Part shown: positions 47,192-56,979 of the stretch, one piece after another
Position numbering within the stretch: the stretch's first letter is position 1
Layout: every line of letters begins with the position of its first letter
Assembly: GCF_945890115.1 (NCBI RefSeq)
Contig: NZ_CAMDCK010000008.1
Location: 45,140-109,139 of the forward strand
Reading direction: 5' to 3'
Length of the DNA: 64,000 nt
Origin: Sphingorhabdus sp. EL138
Lineage (GTDB): Bacteria > Pseudomonadota > Alphaproteobacteria > Sphingomonadales > Sphingomonadaceae
Translations under genes and position numbers: made by a program
The notes under the pieces: model-generated
Database searches by the model: none
Told to the model about the DNA's origin: nothing
The model's input: only the letters and a program-made list of their open reading frames with translations

Positions 47192-49591
47192 ATGGATCTG
47201 AACCTTCCATTATTGCCTTTGCGCGACATCGTTGTTTTCCCCGGCATGATTGTGCCTTTATTTGTCGGACGCGACAAATCGGTGGTTGCACTTGAAAGGG
47301 CTATGGCCGCCAATAAAGAAATTTTTCTGGTAGCCCAGCTTGACCCTGCCGAGGATGATCCTGACAAGGATGATCTATATAATATCGGCGTGACTGCCAC
47401 TATCATGCAGTTGTTGAAACTGCCCGATGGCACTGTGCGCGTGCTGGTTGAGGGCAAGCAGCGGGCGGAATTGCGCGATCTTGTCGAGCGCGGTAACGAT
47501 TATGTCGAAGCCAATATCAGCCTGATCACCGAAAAGAACGCTGAAGGGCCGGAGGCCTCTGCGTTAATGCGGTCGGTTACCGAGCAATTTGAGAATTATT
47601 CGAAGCTGAATAAGAAAATGCCTGCCGAAACGGCGGTGCAATTGACCGAGATTGAGACACCCTCTGCGCTGGCGGACGCGGTCGCGGCGAACATGCAATT
47701 GAAAGTGGCGGACAAGCAGTCCTTGTTGGTCGAAGCTAACCCGCTGCGCCGCTTGGAGATGGCCTTTGCCTTCATGGAGGGCGAGCTTGGCGTTTTGCAG
47801 GTGGAGAAGAAAATTCGTGGCCGCGTGAAGCGGCAGATGGAGAAGACCCAACGCGAATATTATCTGAATGAACAGATGAAGGCTATCCAGCGCGAGCTTG
47901 GAAATGATGATGGCGAAGGCGGCGACGAGATTGCCGAGCTTCAATCCAAGATCGATACAATGAAGCTGTCCAAGGAAGCAAAGGCGAAGGCCAATGCGGA
48001 ATTGAAAAAGCTGCGTAGTATGGCGCCCATGTCAGCTGAAGCGACCGTGATCCGAAATTATCTCGATACTTTGCTGGGTATACCTTGGGGCAAGAAGTCG
48101 AAGCTGAAGCGGGATATCGCCAAGGCGCAGGATGTGCTCGATGCCGACCATTTTGCGCTGGAAAAGGTGAAGGACCGGATCATCGAATATCTTGCGGTGC
48201 AAGCCCGCACGAACAAGCTGAAGGGGCCAATATTGTGCCTCGTTGGTCCTCCCGGCGTCGGCAAGACCTCGCTTGGGAAATCGATTGCCAAGGCCACCGG
48301 CCGTGAATTTATTCGCCAATCCTTGGGCGGCGTGCGTGACGAAGCGGAAATTCGGGGTCACCGCCGAACCTATATTGGTTCGATGCCCGGTAAGGTCGCG
48401 GCAAATTTGAAAAAGGCAGGCACGATGAACCCGTTGTTCCTGCTCGACGAAATCGACAAGCTTGGACAGGATTTCCGAGGCGACCCCGCGTCGGCTTTGC
48501 TGGAAGTGCTTGACCCGGAACAGAACAACAAGTTCAATGACCATTATCTGGAAATTGATCTCGATTTGTCAGACGTCATGTTTGTGACGACTGCGAACAG
48601 TTTAAACTTGCCGCAAGCCTTATTGGACCGGATGGAAATCATCCGTCTTGAAGGCTATACCGAGGACGAGAAGTTTGAGATCGCCAAGCGGCATTTGATC
48701 GAAAAGCAAATTGAAGCCCATGGCTTGAAGCAAGATGAGTTTTCCATCAGCGACGACGCCTTGCGTGACGTTATCCGTTATTACACACGTGAAGCCGGCG
48801 TCCGCACTCTGGAGCGTGAAATTGCAAAGATTGCACGCAAGGCGCTGCGCCGCATCTTAGAAGGCAAAGACAAAAGCATTGCCATTACGCCGGAAAATCT
48901 GGCGGATTTTTCGGGTGTCCGCAAATATCGCCATGACATGGGCGAGGAAGAAAACCAGATTGGCGCCGTGACAGGCCTTGCCTGGACCGAAGTGGGCGGC
49001 GAATTGCTAACGATTGAGGCGGTTACGGTGCCCGGTAAGGGGCAGATCAAAACCACGGGCAAGCTTGGCGAGGTCATGAGTGAGTCCATTCAGGCCGCCT
49101 TGAGCTATGTGAAGGCGCGCGCGCCGAGCTATGGCATCAAGCCCAGCCTGTTTGCCCGCAAGGATGTGCACATTCACCTTCCCGAAGGCGCAGTGCCAAA
49201 GGATGGCCCCTCCGCCGGTATCGGCATGGTCACCTGCATCGTGTCTACACTAACTGGAATTGCTGTGCACCGTGATGTCGCGATGACTGGTGAAGTGACC
49301 TTGCGCGGAAGAGTGCTCCCCATCGGCGGCTTGAAGGAAAAATTGTTAGCGGCCTTGCGCGGCGGGATTAAAACAGTTCTCATTCCGCAAGAGAATGAGA
49401 AGGATCTCGCAGATATTCCGGCAAATATCAAAAATGGCCTGGAAATCATTCCCGTCAGCCATGTTGACCAAGTTCTGGCGCGTGCGCTTGTGGCACCATT
49501 GGTCGCCGTTGAGTGGACTGAGGCCGATGATCTGGCTGCGGCGTTGCCAGCAGGAATCGGCGGAGAAAATGGAGCTTCGGTGACACATTAA
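47192..49591 (+). CDS. lon: ATP-dependent protease Lon
   Basis: Lon is the AAA+ serine protease that degrades misfolded and regulatory proteins. From ATG 47192 (GGAG five bases before) it has 799 residues: a LON substrate domain (LPLLPLRDIVVFPGMIVPLF), a coiled coil, and Walker A GPPGVGKTSLGKSIAK. Next come the AAA region with FLLDEIDKLGQDF and the proteolytic Ser in PKDGPSAGIGM with the Lys of LPIGGLKEKLLA. The frame is open 23 codons further upstream. Confidence 0.96.
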   Translation: MDLNLPLLPLRDIVVFPGMIVPLFVGRDKSVVALERAMAANKEIFLVAQLDPAEDDPDKDDLYNIGVTATIMQLLKLPDGTVRVLVEGKQRAELRDLVERGNDYVEANISLITEKNAEGPEASALMRSVTEQFENYSKLNKKMPAETAVQLTEIETPSALADAVAANMQLKVADKQSLLVEANPLRRLEMAFAFMEGELGVLQVEKKIRGRVKRQMEKTQREYYLNEQMKAIQRELGNDDGEGGDEIAELQSKIDTMKLSKEAKAKANAELKKLRSMAPMSAEATVIRNYLDTLLGIPWGKKSKLKRDIAKAQDVLDADHFALEKVKDRIIEYLAVQARTNKLKGPILCLVGPPGVGKTSLGKSIAKATGREFIRQSLGGVRDEAEIRGHRRTYIGSMPGKVAANLKKAGTMNPLFLLDEIDKLGQDFRGDPASALLEVLDPEQNNKFNDHYLEIDLDLSDVMFVTTANSLNLPQALLDRMEIIRLEGYTEDEKFEIAKRHLIEKQIEAHGLKQDEFSISDDALRDVIRYYTREAGVRTLEREIAKIARKALRRILEGKDKSIAITPENLADFSGVRKYRHDMGEEENQIGAVTGLAWTEVGGELLTIEAVTVPGKGQIKTTGKLGEVMSESIQAALSYVKARAPSYGIKPSLFARKDVHIHLPEGAVPKDGPSAGIGMVTCIVSTLTGIAVHRDVAMTGEVTLRGRVLPIGGLKEKLLAALRGGIKTVLIPQENEKDLADIPANIKNGLEIIPVSHVDQVLARALVAPLVAVEWTEADDLAAALPAGIGGENGASVTH

Positions 49592-49602
49592 TTGGGTGAT
49601 TT

Positions 49603-49629
49603 CTGCCTATAATTGTATCTAATAGGCAG
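49603..49629 (+). terminator. Hairpin after lon
   Basis: CTGCCTAT (49603-49610) and ATAGGCAG (49622-49629) form an 8-bp perfect stem with an 11-base loop, 12 bases after the lon stop. No T-run follows. It may be a weak terminator or a 3'-end stabiliser. Confidence 0.4.
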
Positions 49630-49677
49630 GACACGCTGTTTTTAACAGAAAATGACGGTTTTGGGCCGATATTTCCT

Positions 49678-49706
49678 TTGACAGTGTCGACAATGTCCCC
49701 ATTATC
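49678..49706 (+). promoter_or_regulatory. Candidate housekeeping promoter of hup
   Basis: TTGACA (49678-49683), a 17-base spacer and ATTATC (49701-49706) form a good sigma-70-type promoter, about 75 bases before the hup ATG. Confidence 0.55.
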
Positions 49707-49779
49707 CGCGCACCGGTCTAGGCCGCGACTCAATTTAGCAATAAGTGAGTGCCACATAATTTTAAGAGGGGGTTCCCAT

Positions 49780-50052
49780 ATGAACAAGCAAGATCTCGTC
49801 AGTGCAGTTGCCGACGCTAGCGGTTTGACCAAGGCTGACGCCGGTAAAGCTGTTGAAGCCACATTTGAAGCCATCACTGGCGCTCTGAAGAGCGGCGGCG
49901 AAGTGCGTCTTGTTGGTTTCGGCACTTTTGGCGTTGCAAAGCGTAAGGCATCGACCGGACGTAACCCACGCACTGGTGAGCCGATGACCATTAAGGCATC
50001 GACTCAGCCAAAGTTCAAAGCTGGCAAGGCGCTCAAGGACGCTGTCAACTAA
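49780..50052 (+). CDS. hup: HU family DNA-binding protein
   Basis: HU bends and compacts DNA as a dimer. The 90-residue protein begins MNKQDLVSAVADASGLTKAD, and the beta-arm region VRLVGFGTFGVAKRKASTGR is followed by NPRTGEPM. ATG at 49780 follows AGAGGGGG; the open frame begins at 49678. It is monocistronic, with its own promoter and a strong terminator. Confidence 0.97.
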   Translation: MNKQDLVSAVADASGLTKADAGKAVEATFEAITGALKSGGEVRLVGFGTFGVAKRKASTGRNPRTGEPMTIKASTQPKFKAGKALKDAVN

Positions 50053-50073
50053 GACATAGGCCAAGAAATTGGT

Positions 50074-50107
50074 AAAAAGGGCGGGGCGAAAGCACCCGCC
50101 CTTTTTT
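50074..50107 (+). terminator. Intrinsic terminator of hup
   Basis: AAAAAGGGCGGG pairs with CCCGCCCTTTTTT around the loop GCGAAAGCA, 22 bases after the hup stop. A GC-rich stem with a T-run makes it a clear rho-independent terminator. Confidence 0.93.
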
Positions 50108-50272
50108 GTGAATTGAGGGAATTGAGGGAAGGGACCGTATCTCTCGATATTGTGCAACTTGTCCGCACAACGCATATTGGCGATGCGCCAGCCCTTGGGG
50201 TCAGGCGGCAACTAGGTCCATTTTGATACCCATTTATATTAACGGGTGACGATGTCGCCCATGCTGCATCTG

Positions 50273-50512
50273 CTACGCGGCCAAACGGTCTGCGTTTTGC
50301 GCGCGGGGCGCATTTGGAAAAGCGATGATCGCAGCAGGCGCCAATCGCCGCATATCGCCGAGAATAATCCGGCGCTCTCGCTGCATCGCTGGTGCAAATT
50401 CCATATCGATAACTTCTTGGATGCGCGGCATGGCGCTGTGCATGGACAGCATGATCACGCCAATGGATGCACCCAGCGCAGTGAGGAAGAGAAGGGAAGC
50501 GATGATAGTCAT
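50273..50512 (-). CDS. Small single-helix membrane protein, unknown function
   Basis: From ATG 50512 it has 79 residues: MTIIASLLFLTALGASIGVI begins the only membrane helix. The rest is soluble, with amphipathic MPRIQEVIDMEFAPAMQRER and a basic, Ala/Pro-rich tail. The size, hydrophobic start and isolated position between convergent hup and divergent rpsB suggest a real gene. I do not know its function. The frame is open 24 codons further upstream but those residues are not membrane-like. Confidence 0.6.
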   Translation of the reverse strand: MTIIASLLFLTALGASIGVIMLSMHSAMPRIQEVIDMEFAPAMQRERRIILGDMRRLAPAAIIAFPNAPRAQNADRLAA

Positions 50513-50952
50513 GGCACTAATCCTTTTTGGTCTCCGCCCCAAATTAGGCGGAGTGTTGATTCGGGTTTTACGCCGGATTGGCATCTTTGTTCACTATTTG
50601 TTCTTACCTGTCAAGCGGCATGACGCAGCCGGAATAACGCCGGGCAAAATGGGGAATGAATATTGGGTGCATTTGGCAGGAGCAAAAATGCAGCGATGAC
50701 GCTCAATTGCATTTTTATGTTGTTTTGCGGTCCATCCAATCGCCTTTATGCAGATCAAGCTAAACCTCTTATTCATGGCGCTACTGCGGGTTTTTCATCT
50801 TAAGAAAAGCATTGGCGCTTGACGAATCTAGCTATCAACGGTAACGGCGCGCTCATTCCACATGGGAAACGCACATACCGGTGCTGATCTATGCCTTTCA
50901 GGCAATAGTGACGTTCTAGTTTCCCAGAGGCTCAACCGGAAGGAGAAGTACC
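50513..50952 (+). other. 440-base region with rpsB promoter and structured leader
   Basis: A 7-bp hairpin (CTCCGCC at 50532-50538, GGCGGAG at 50547-50553) lies near the small membrane-protein gene start. A possible rpsB promoter is TTGACG (50819-50824), 17 bases, TAACGG (50842-50847). Downstream, TGGGAAAC (50863-50870) pairs with GTTTCCCA (50919-50926) and encloses the small hairpin TGCCT/AGGCA (50892-50904). The rest shows no gene that I can support. Confidence 0.45.
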
Positions 50953-51816
50953 ATGGCGGCACCTGTCGTAACCATGCAGCAATTGCTTGAAGCTGGGGCC
51001 CATTTCGGCCACCAAACACATCGTTGGAACCCGCGTATGAAGCCGTATATCTTCGGCGCGCGCAACGGCATCCACATTCTCGATCTGTCGCAGTCCGTGC
51101 CATTGTTTGCACGGGCGCTCGATTTTGTCGCGCAGAGCGTTGCGTCTGGCGGTAAGGTTTTGTTCGTTGGCACAAAGCGTCAGGCCCAAGGCCCAATCGC
51201 CGATGCAGCCCGCGCATCGGGTCAGCATTTCGTCAACCATCGCTGGTTGGGCGGCATGCTCACCAACTGGAAGACCATTTCAAACTCGATCAAGAAGCTG
51301 AAGACGCTTGAAGAGCAGCTTTCGGGCGACACGCACGGTTTCACGAAGAAGGAAATCCTTCAAATGACCCGCGAGCGCGACAAGCTTGAAATGAGCCTTG
51401 GCGGTATTCGCGACATGGGCGGTATTCCTGAGGTCATGTTCGTCATTGACGCCAACAAGGAAGAGCTTGCCATCAAGGAAGCCAATGTTTTGGGTATTCC
51501 AGTGATCGCGATCCTCGATTCAAACGTGTCGCCTGACGGCATTGCATTCCCCGTTCCTGCAAATGATGATGCCGCACGCGCCATTCGTTTATATTGCGAC
51601 GCTGTTGCCACTGCGGCAACAAAGGGCAATGTAAACGCTAAGGTTGCCAAGGGCATCGACCTTGGTGCGGAAGTTGAGCCAGCGGCTGAACCAGCCTTGG
51701 TTGAAGAAGCTGCGCCAGTAGCCGAAGAAGCAGCGCCTGTTGAAGAAGCAGCGCCTATTGCCGAAGCTGCTCCAGCCGAAGCATCTGCCGCAGAAGCGCC
51801 TGCCGCCGAAGCGTAA
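50953..51816 (+). CDS. rpsB: 30S ribosomal protein S2
   Basis: S2 is a small-subunit protein near the anti-Shine-Dalgarno platform. The 287-residue protein starts [20 protein letters not shown] and has the family core [18 protein letters not shown]. After residue ~238 comes a Glu/Ala/Pro-rich tail of about 48 residues ([20 protein letters not shown] and onward) that is longer than in E. coli. GGAAGGAG precedes the ATG. A hairpin-ended element separates it from tsf. Confidence 0.97.
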   Translation: MAAPVVTMQQLLEAGAHFGHQTHRWNPRMKPYIFGARNGIHILDLSQSVPLFARALDFVAQSVASGGKVLFVGTKRQAQGPIADAARASGQHFVNHRWLGGMLTNWKTISNSIKKLKTLEEQLSGDTHGFTKKEILQMTRERDKLEMSLGGIRDMGGIPEVMFVIDANKEELAIKEANVLGIPVIAILDSNVSPDGIAFPVPANDDAARAIRLYCDAVATAATKGNVNAKVAKGIDLGAEVEPAAEPALVEEAAPVAEEAAPVEEAAPIAEAAPAEASAAEAPAAEA

Positions 51817-51826
51817 TTAATCTGTC

Positions 51827-51914
51827 GTCACCCCCGCGTATGCGGGGGCCCAACTCCGGACGTTCATCAATAAGGTGAGCGTAGGTGTTGGATCCCCGCT
51901 TTCGCGGGGATGAC
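51827..51914. repeat. Hairpin-ended inverted-repeat element between rpsB and tsf, 88 bp
   Basis: The outer ends (starting GTCACCCCCGCG left and, inverted, GTCATCCCCGCG right) are imperfect inverted repeats, and each folds into its own 7-bp hairpin (CCCCCGC/GCGGGGG and TCCCCGC/GCGGGGA). Relative to the 37709 element the stems differ by paired changes. It sits 10 bases after the rpsB stop and 51 bases before tsf, inside a normally tight ribosomal operon. Confidence 0.82.
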
Positions 51915-51965
51915 GAACTTAAATGAGGTCTGTTGGCCTCCTGCACATTTCGAAAGGACACATTT

Positions 51966-52892
51966 ATGTCTGCAATTACCGCTTCAGCCGTCAAGGAACT
52001 GCGTGAGCTTTCCGGCGCTGGCATGATGGATGCCAAAAAGGCGCTTGAAGAAACCAATGGCGATATCGAAGCCGCCGTTGATTTGCTGCGCGCTAAGGGC
52101 CTTGCAACCGCTGCCAAGAAATCCAGCCGCACTGCGGCCGAAGGTCTTGTCGGTGTTGCTGTAATCGGCACCAAGGGCACGGCTATTGAAGTAAACAGCC
52201 AGACCGACTTCGTCGCCAAGAACGAACAGTTTCAGGAATTCGTTGCTGCCGTTAGCCAAGTTGCCCTTGGCTTGGCTGCTAACGAAGCCGAGGCCGTTTT
52301 GGCTGCGCCTTATAACGGCGGCGAAACCGTTCAGGAACGTCTGACCAACAACATTGCAACCATCGGTGAAAACCAGGTTATCCGCCGCGTTAAGTCACTT
52401 TCGGTTAGCAATGGCCGTGTGGTTTCTTATGTGCATAACGCTGCGGCGCCCGGCATGGGCGGCATTGGCGTTCTCGTGGCGCTTGAGAGCGAAGCCGACG
52501 CAGCCACGCTGGATGGCCTTGGTAAGCAATTGGCGATGCACATTGCGGCTGCATTCCCGCTGTCACTTGATGAAACCGGCCTTGACGCTGACACGCTTGA
52601 GCGTGAGCGCGGCATTGCCCGTGAAAAGGCATCAGAAAGCGGCAAGCCTGCCGATATCGTCGAAAAGATGGTTGAAGGTGCTGTGAAGAAGTTCGCCAAG
52701 GAAAATGCATTGTTGAGCCAGCCATTTGTCATGGACGGCAAGACACCCATTTCAGACGTGGTTGCCGCCGCTGCTAAAGAAGCGGGCAAACCGATCGTGC
52801 TGAAGGACTATGTCCGTTTTCAGCTTGGTGAGGGTATTGAAAAGGAAGTATCCGACTTTGCGGCTGAAGTAGCTGCGGCGGTTGGCGCATAA
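51966..52892 (+). CDS. tsf: Translation elongation factor Ts
   Basis: EF-Ts exchanges GDP for GTP on EF-Tu. From ATG 51966 there are 308 residues: the UBA domain [20 protein letters not shown], then [20 protein letters not shown], and the C-terminal module [25 protein letters not shown] Shine-Dalgarno precedes it. Size and motif order are those of the bacterial factor. Confidence 0.97.
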   Translation: MSAITASAVKELRELSGAGMMDAKKALEETNGDIEAAVDLLRAKGLATAAKKSSRTAAEGLVGVAVIGTKGTAIEVNSQTDFVAKNEQFQEFVAAVSQVALGLAANEAEAVLAAPYNGGETVQERLTNNIATIGENQVIRRVKSLSVSNGRVVSYVHNAAAPGMGGIGVLVALESEADAATLDGLGKQLAMHIAAAFPLSLDETGLDADTLERERGIAREKASESGKPADIVEKMVEGAVKKFAKENALLSQPFVMDGKTPISDVVAAAAKEAGKPIVLKDYVRFQLGEGIEKEVSDFAAEVAAAVGA

Positions 52893-53036
52893 GAACAAAA
52901 GTGCCGTTCGCATCTCGAGTAAGCGGGGCGCGCGCGGAGTTTATGCGCCGTCATTTAATTACGGCATAAGCACTTGGCGATGTGGCGCGCGGCTTCTATA
53001 GCTGGGCGCCATTATCGTATTAGGGTGAGGGACATT

Positions 53037-53762
53037 ATGGGCGCGCACGGCTATCGTCGCATTCTACTGAAATTATCAGGTGAAGTGCTTATGGGCGACC
53101 AAGCCTATGGCATTGACCCCGACACGGTCGCGCGCGTTGCCGAAGAGGTAAAGGCGGCGCAGGATACGGGCCTCCAATTATGCTTGGTCATCGGCGGGGG
53201 TAATATCTTCCGTGGGATGGCCGGCGCTGCGAAAGGCATGGATCGCGCGCAGGCTGACTATATGGGCATGCTTGCGACCGTTATGAACGCGCTCGCGATG
53301 CAAAATGCGCTGGAACAGCTTGGCGTACCGACCCGCGTCCAATCCGCGATTGAGATGGATAAGGTTTGCGAACCGGTCATTCGCCGCCGTGCGGAACGGC
53401 ATCTTGAAAAAGGGCGCATTGTCATTTTCGCCGCTGGCGTTGGCGCACCGTTCTTCACCACGGATAGCGGCGCCGCGTTGCGCGCGGCCGAAATGCAATG
53501 CGATGCCTTGTTTAAGGGGACCTCGGTTGATGGCGTCTATGACGCTGATCCTAAAAAAGTCTCAACAGCAAAACGTTACGAAACATTAAGTTACAACCGT
53601 GTCTTGGCAGATAATCTGAAGGTTATGGATGCCAGCGCGGTATCTTTGTGCCGTGATAACAACATTCCAATTGTGGTGTTCTCTATCCGTGAGCAGGGCA
53701 ATTTATTGAAAGTGCTCGACGGAAGCGGCACTTCAACTGTGGTAACAAGCGAAGGAAATTAA
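53037..53762 (+). CDS. pyrH: UMP kinase
   Basis: PyrH phosphorylates UMP to UDP as a hexamer regulated by GTP and UTP. The 241-residue protein has [28 protein letters not shown], and [20 protein letters not shown] with the DADP nucleotide-binding area. ATG at 53037 follows GTGAGGG; the open frame runs back to 52974. The ~140 bases between tsf and pyrH hold no other feature. Confidence 0.96.
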   Translation: MGAHGYRRILLKLSGEVLMGDQAYGIDPDTVARVAEEVKAAQDTGLQLCLVIGGGNIFRGMAGAAKGMDRAQADYMGMLATVMNALAMQNALEQLGVPTRVQSAIEMDKVCEPVIRRRAERHLEKGRIVIFAAGVGAPFFTTDSGAALRAAEMQCDALFKGTSVDGVYDADPKKVSTAKRYETLSYNRVLADNLKVMDASAVSLCRDNNIPIVVFSIREQGNLLKVLDGSGTSTVVTSEGN

Positions 53763-53765
53763 CCC

Positions 53766-54323
53766 ATGCCGCAATATGACAAAACCGATGTAGAGCGCCG
53801 CATGAAGGGCGCCGTCGATTCATTGAAAAGCGATCTTTCAGGCTTGCGGACGGGCCGCGCCAACGTGACCTTGCTCGATCCGGTGGTGGTTGAAGTCTAT
53901 GGATCGCACATGCCGTTGAGCCAAGTTGCCACCGTCAGCGCGCCAGAACCGCGTCTGTTGTCGGTTCAGGTATGGGACCGGTCAAATGTGACCCCAGTGG
54001 AAAAAGCCATTCGTTCGGCAGGCCTGGGCCTAAACCCGATCACCGATGGCCAGACGCTGCGCCTGCCAATCCCCGACCTTACCGAAGAACGTCGCAAGGA
54101 ACTTGCAAAGCTCGCGGGCCAATATGCGGAAAAAGCCAAAATCGCGATCCGCAACGTCCGCCGCGATGCCAATGACGCGCTAAAGACCGATGAGAACAAG
54201 AAGGAAATCAGCGAAGACGACCGCAAAAGGTTGGAAACTGAAGTCCAGAAAATGACCGATGACATGATAAAGGCGGTCGATGATGCGGCCGCGCACAAAG
54301 AAAAGGAAATCCTGAGCCAGTGA
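53766..54323 (+). CDS. frr: Ribosome recycling factor
   Basis: RRF with EF-G splits the ribosome after termination. The 185-residue protein begins [20 protein letters not shown], with [21 protein letters not shown] and the C-terminal helix motif [20 protein letters not shown]. It starts three bases after the pyrH stop and is followed by uppS. Confidence 0.97.
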   Translation: MPQYDKTDVERRMKGAVDSLKSDLSGLRTGRANVTLLDPVVVEVYGSHMPLSQVATVSAPEPRLLSVQVWDRSNVTPVEKAIRSAGLGLNPITDGQTLRLPIPDLTEERRKELAKLAGQYAEKAKIAIRNVRRDANDALKTDENKKEISEDDRKRLETEVQKMTDDMIKAVDDAAAHKEKEILSQ

Positions 54324-54363
54324 TTTTGGCCAGTCCTGTAACTGCATCGGGTTTAGCTAACTG

Positions 54364-55080
54364 ATGGCTGTCGCTGACGCTCAAGAGCGCATTGCCGCCG
54401 GAACGGGCAAAATGCCGCGTCATGTTGCTATCATCATGGATGGCAATGGCCGTTGGGCGAAAAAGCGCATGTTACCGCGGGCGATGGGGCATAAGCGGGG
54501 TGTGGAGACTGTCCGGAATATCGTCCGTGCGGCGGGTGAGCTTGGGCTGGAAACGTTGAGCCTATACGCCTTCTCCAGCGAAAATTGGAAACGGCCCAAG
54601 GATGAGATCAGTGATCTCATGGGCATCATGCGCGATTTTATCAAATCTGACCTTGATGAGTTCGCTGCGAACGATGTGCGCCTTAAAATTATTGGTAATT
54701 ATAAAGCATTAGCGCCAGACATTGTGGACATGCTTGAAGAATCCATTGCGCGGACGTCGCAGAACAGCCGCACGACTTTGGCGGTTGCCTTAAACTATGG
54801 ATCGCAAGATGAGATGGTCCGCGCGGCCCGCGCTGCCGCTGCGCAGGGCGAAATAAATGCGGCGGGCATTGAGGCTAATCTCGACACGGCTGGCTTGCCG
54901 CCGCTGGATTTGCTTATCCGCACGTCAGGGGAGCAACGGCTGTCTAATTTCATGCTGTGGCAGGCGGCTTATGCCGAATTGTGGTTTACCGAAACTTTAT
55001 GGCCGGATTTTAGCAAGGACGAACTCGCGGCTGCCCTCAACGAATTTGCGCGGCGTGAACGGCGCTATGGTGGTCGATGA
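54364..55080 (+). CDS. uppS: Isoprenyl transferase (undecaprenyl diphosphate synthase)
   Basis: UppS makes the C55 lipid carrier of peptidoglycan and glycan synthesis. The 238-residue protein has HVAIIMDGNGRWAKKR, the catalytic Asp in MDGNGRW, SSENWKRP, and DLLIRTSGEQRLSNFMLWQ. It overlaps cdsA by four bases (ATGA). Confidence 0.96.
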   Translation: MAVADAQERIAAGTGKMPRHVAIIMDGNGRWAKKRMLPRAMGHKRGVETVRNIVRAAGELGLETLSLYAFSSENWKRPKDEISDLMGIMRDFIKSDLDEFAANDVRLKIIGNYKALAPDIVDMLEESIARTSQNSRTTLAVALNYGSQDEMVRAARAAAAQGEINAAGIEANLDTAGLPPLDLLIRTSGEQRLSNFMLWQAAYAELWFTETLWPDFSKDELAAALNEFARRERRYGGR

Positions 55081-55814
55081 ACGATAAGGTCGCGCCGCTG
55101 CTAAAACCCCGATCGGACCTGGGCATACGGACATTGTCGAGCGTTGCTATGATGTCGGTTGCAATCATTGCGATCTGGCTGGGCGGCTATGTCTTTATGG
55201 GCCTCGTTATTGCCGTTGGCCTTGGCGTGTTTTATGAATTTACCAAATTGGTGCTTGGTTTCACACACAGTCGCCAGGCGCGGATATTGTGGCTATTGGG
55301 CGGCCTTGCCTATGTCGGCTTGGCATGTTTCACTTTAATTCTGTTCAGCGCGCCTTTCTTTGGCATGACGCCCGCAATCCTATTGATCGCAGGTGTCATC
55401 GGCACGGATGTCGGTGCATATTTTGCCGGACGAAGTATCGGCGGAGCCAAGATCGCGCCACGCATTAGCCCGTCCAAAACATGGTCCGGCCTTTTTGGCG
55501 GCATGATTGGCGCGGGTCTTATGATGGTTTTTATGCAAGCAGGCATCTACGCCTTCAGGAGCGGTGAAGCTGGCGATGGCGATGTTTATCTGGCTTATGG
55601 CTGGTTTCGCCTCCTGCTGACGGGGGGCGCGCTCGCGGTGGTCGCGCAAATGGGCGATTTTTTCGAAAGCGGGATGAAGCGGCGGGCAGGGGTAAAAGAT
55701 TCCGGCCGATTGATTCCGGGCCATGGCGGGTTATTTGACCGGACGGATGGCCTGATTGCTGTCGCTTTTGCCGCCGGTGTTATCATGGTCTTTCAAACTG
55801 TAGCGGGAAGCTGA
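55077..55814 (+). CDS. cdsA: Phosphatidate cytidylyltransferase
   Basis: CdsA makes CDP-diacylglycerol, the substrate that the PssA encoded at 18.9 kb uses. The 245-residue membrane protein has six to seven helices and the signature SPSKTWSGLFGG, then KDSGRLIPGHGGLFDRTDGL (the family pattern KDxSxxxPGHGGxxDRxD). It starts inside the uppS stop and ends five bases before dxr. Confidence 0.95.
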   Translation: MNDKVAPLLKPRSDLGIRTLSSVAMMSVAIIAIWLGGYVFMGLVIAVGLGVFYEFTKLVLGFTHSRQARILWLLGGLAYVGLACFTLILFSAPFFGMTPAILLIAGVIGTDVGAYFAGRSIGGAKIAPRISPSKTWSGLFGGMIGAGLMMVFMQAGIYAFRSGEAGDGDVYLAYGWFRLLLTGGALAVVAQMGDFFESGMKRRAGVKDSGRLIPGHGGLFDRTDGLIAVAFAAGVIMVFQTVAGS

Positions 55815-55818
55815 CCCC

Positions 55819-56979
55819 ATGACCCGCAGCGTTTCCATCTTTGGCGCAACAGGTTCGGTCGGGTTATCGACACTGGACCTCATTCGGCAGCATCGCAGCC
55901 AATATCGCGTTGTCGCGCTAACCGCGAATGGCAATGCTGCTGCCATAGCGCAGCTGGCGCGGGAATTTGATGCCGAATTGGCGGTCGTTGCGGATGAAAC
56001 GGCCTATGCCGATCTCAAGGACGCATTGGCAGGGACAGGCATAGAAGCCGCATCAGGCGCAGACGCGCTTGTGGAGGCCGCTAGACGCAATGCCGATTGG
56101 ACCATGGCCTCGATAGTGGGATGTGCGGGATTGCCCCCCACGATGGCTGCAATCGAGGCTGGGAAGACCGTTGCTTTGGCCAATAAGGAAGCCTTGGTCT
56201 CCGCAGGTGCATTGATGATGGCTGCGGTACGCCGGTCGGGCGCCGCTTTGCTGCCCGTCGACAGCGAACATAATGCAATATTCCAGTGCCTTGCGGGCGG
56301 AAAAATTGACCAAGTACGCAAGATCACGCTGACCGCAAGCGGTGGGCCGTTTCGTTCTTTCTCGCTTGAGGCAATGCGCGGCGTAACGCCAGCGCAGGCC
56401 GTGGCGCATCCCAATTGGGACATGGGCGCGAAGATCAGCATCGATTCCGCGACCATGATGAACAAGGGCCTTGAACTGATTGAGGCCTATCATTTGTTTC
56501 CGGTGGGCTTGGATAAAATCGAAATCCTTGTGCATCCACAATCGGTCATTCATTCGATGGTCGAATATGTAGATTGTTCGACTTTGGCGCAGCTTGGATC
56601 GCCAGATATGCGTATTCCCATTGCCAGCGCATTGGCATGGCCGGAGCGCATAATGACAACGTGCAAGCCGCTGGATCTAGCGACCATTGGGCAGTTGACG
56701 TTTGAGCAGCCGGACATCGCGCGGTTTCCAGCATTACGACTTGCCCGCGCGGCGATATCCGAAGGCGGCGCAAAGCCGGCAATCATGAACGCGGCCAATG
56801 AAGTTGCCGTGGCGGCGTTCTTGAATGGCCAAATCGGTTTTCTCGATATCGCAGCTTTGGTGGAAGATACGCTCTGCGGTTATGCACCGAACAACCTGCC
56901 AACCTGCATCGATGACTTGTTCAGCATAGATGCAGCCGCGCGCCGTTATGCGCAGACGCTCATACAAAAGGTCACCTAA
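55819..56979 (+). CDS. dxr: 1-deoxy-D-xylulose-5-phosphate reductoisomerase
   Basis: Dxr is the second enzyme of the MEP isoprenoid pathway, which supplies precursors for UppS. The 386-residue protein has the NADPH loop IFGATGSVGLSTLDLIRQ, the metal-binding LPVDSEHNAIFQCL and KITLTASGGPFR, and SATMMNKGLELIEA. The stop shares one base with rseP (TAATG). Confidence 0.96.
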   Translation: MTRSVSIFGATGSVGLSTLDLIRQHRSQYRVVALTANGNAAAIAQLAREFDAELAVVADETAYADLKDALAGTGIEAASGADALVEAARRNADWTMASIVGCAGLPPTMAAIEAGKTVALANKEALVSAGALMMAAVRRSGAALLPVDSEHNAIFQCLAGGKIDQVRKITLTASGGPFRSFSLEAMRGVTPAQAVAHPNWDMGAKISIDSATMMNKGLELIEAYHLFPVGLDKIEILVHPQSVIHSMVEYVDCSTLAQLGSPDMRIPIASALAWPERIMTTCKPLDLATIGQLTFEQPDIARFPALRLARAAISEGGAKPAIMNAANEVAVAAFLNGQIGFLDIAALVEDTLCGYAPNNLPTCIDDLFSIDAAARRYAQTLIQKVT

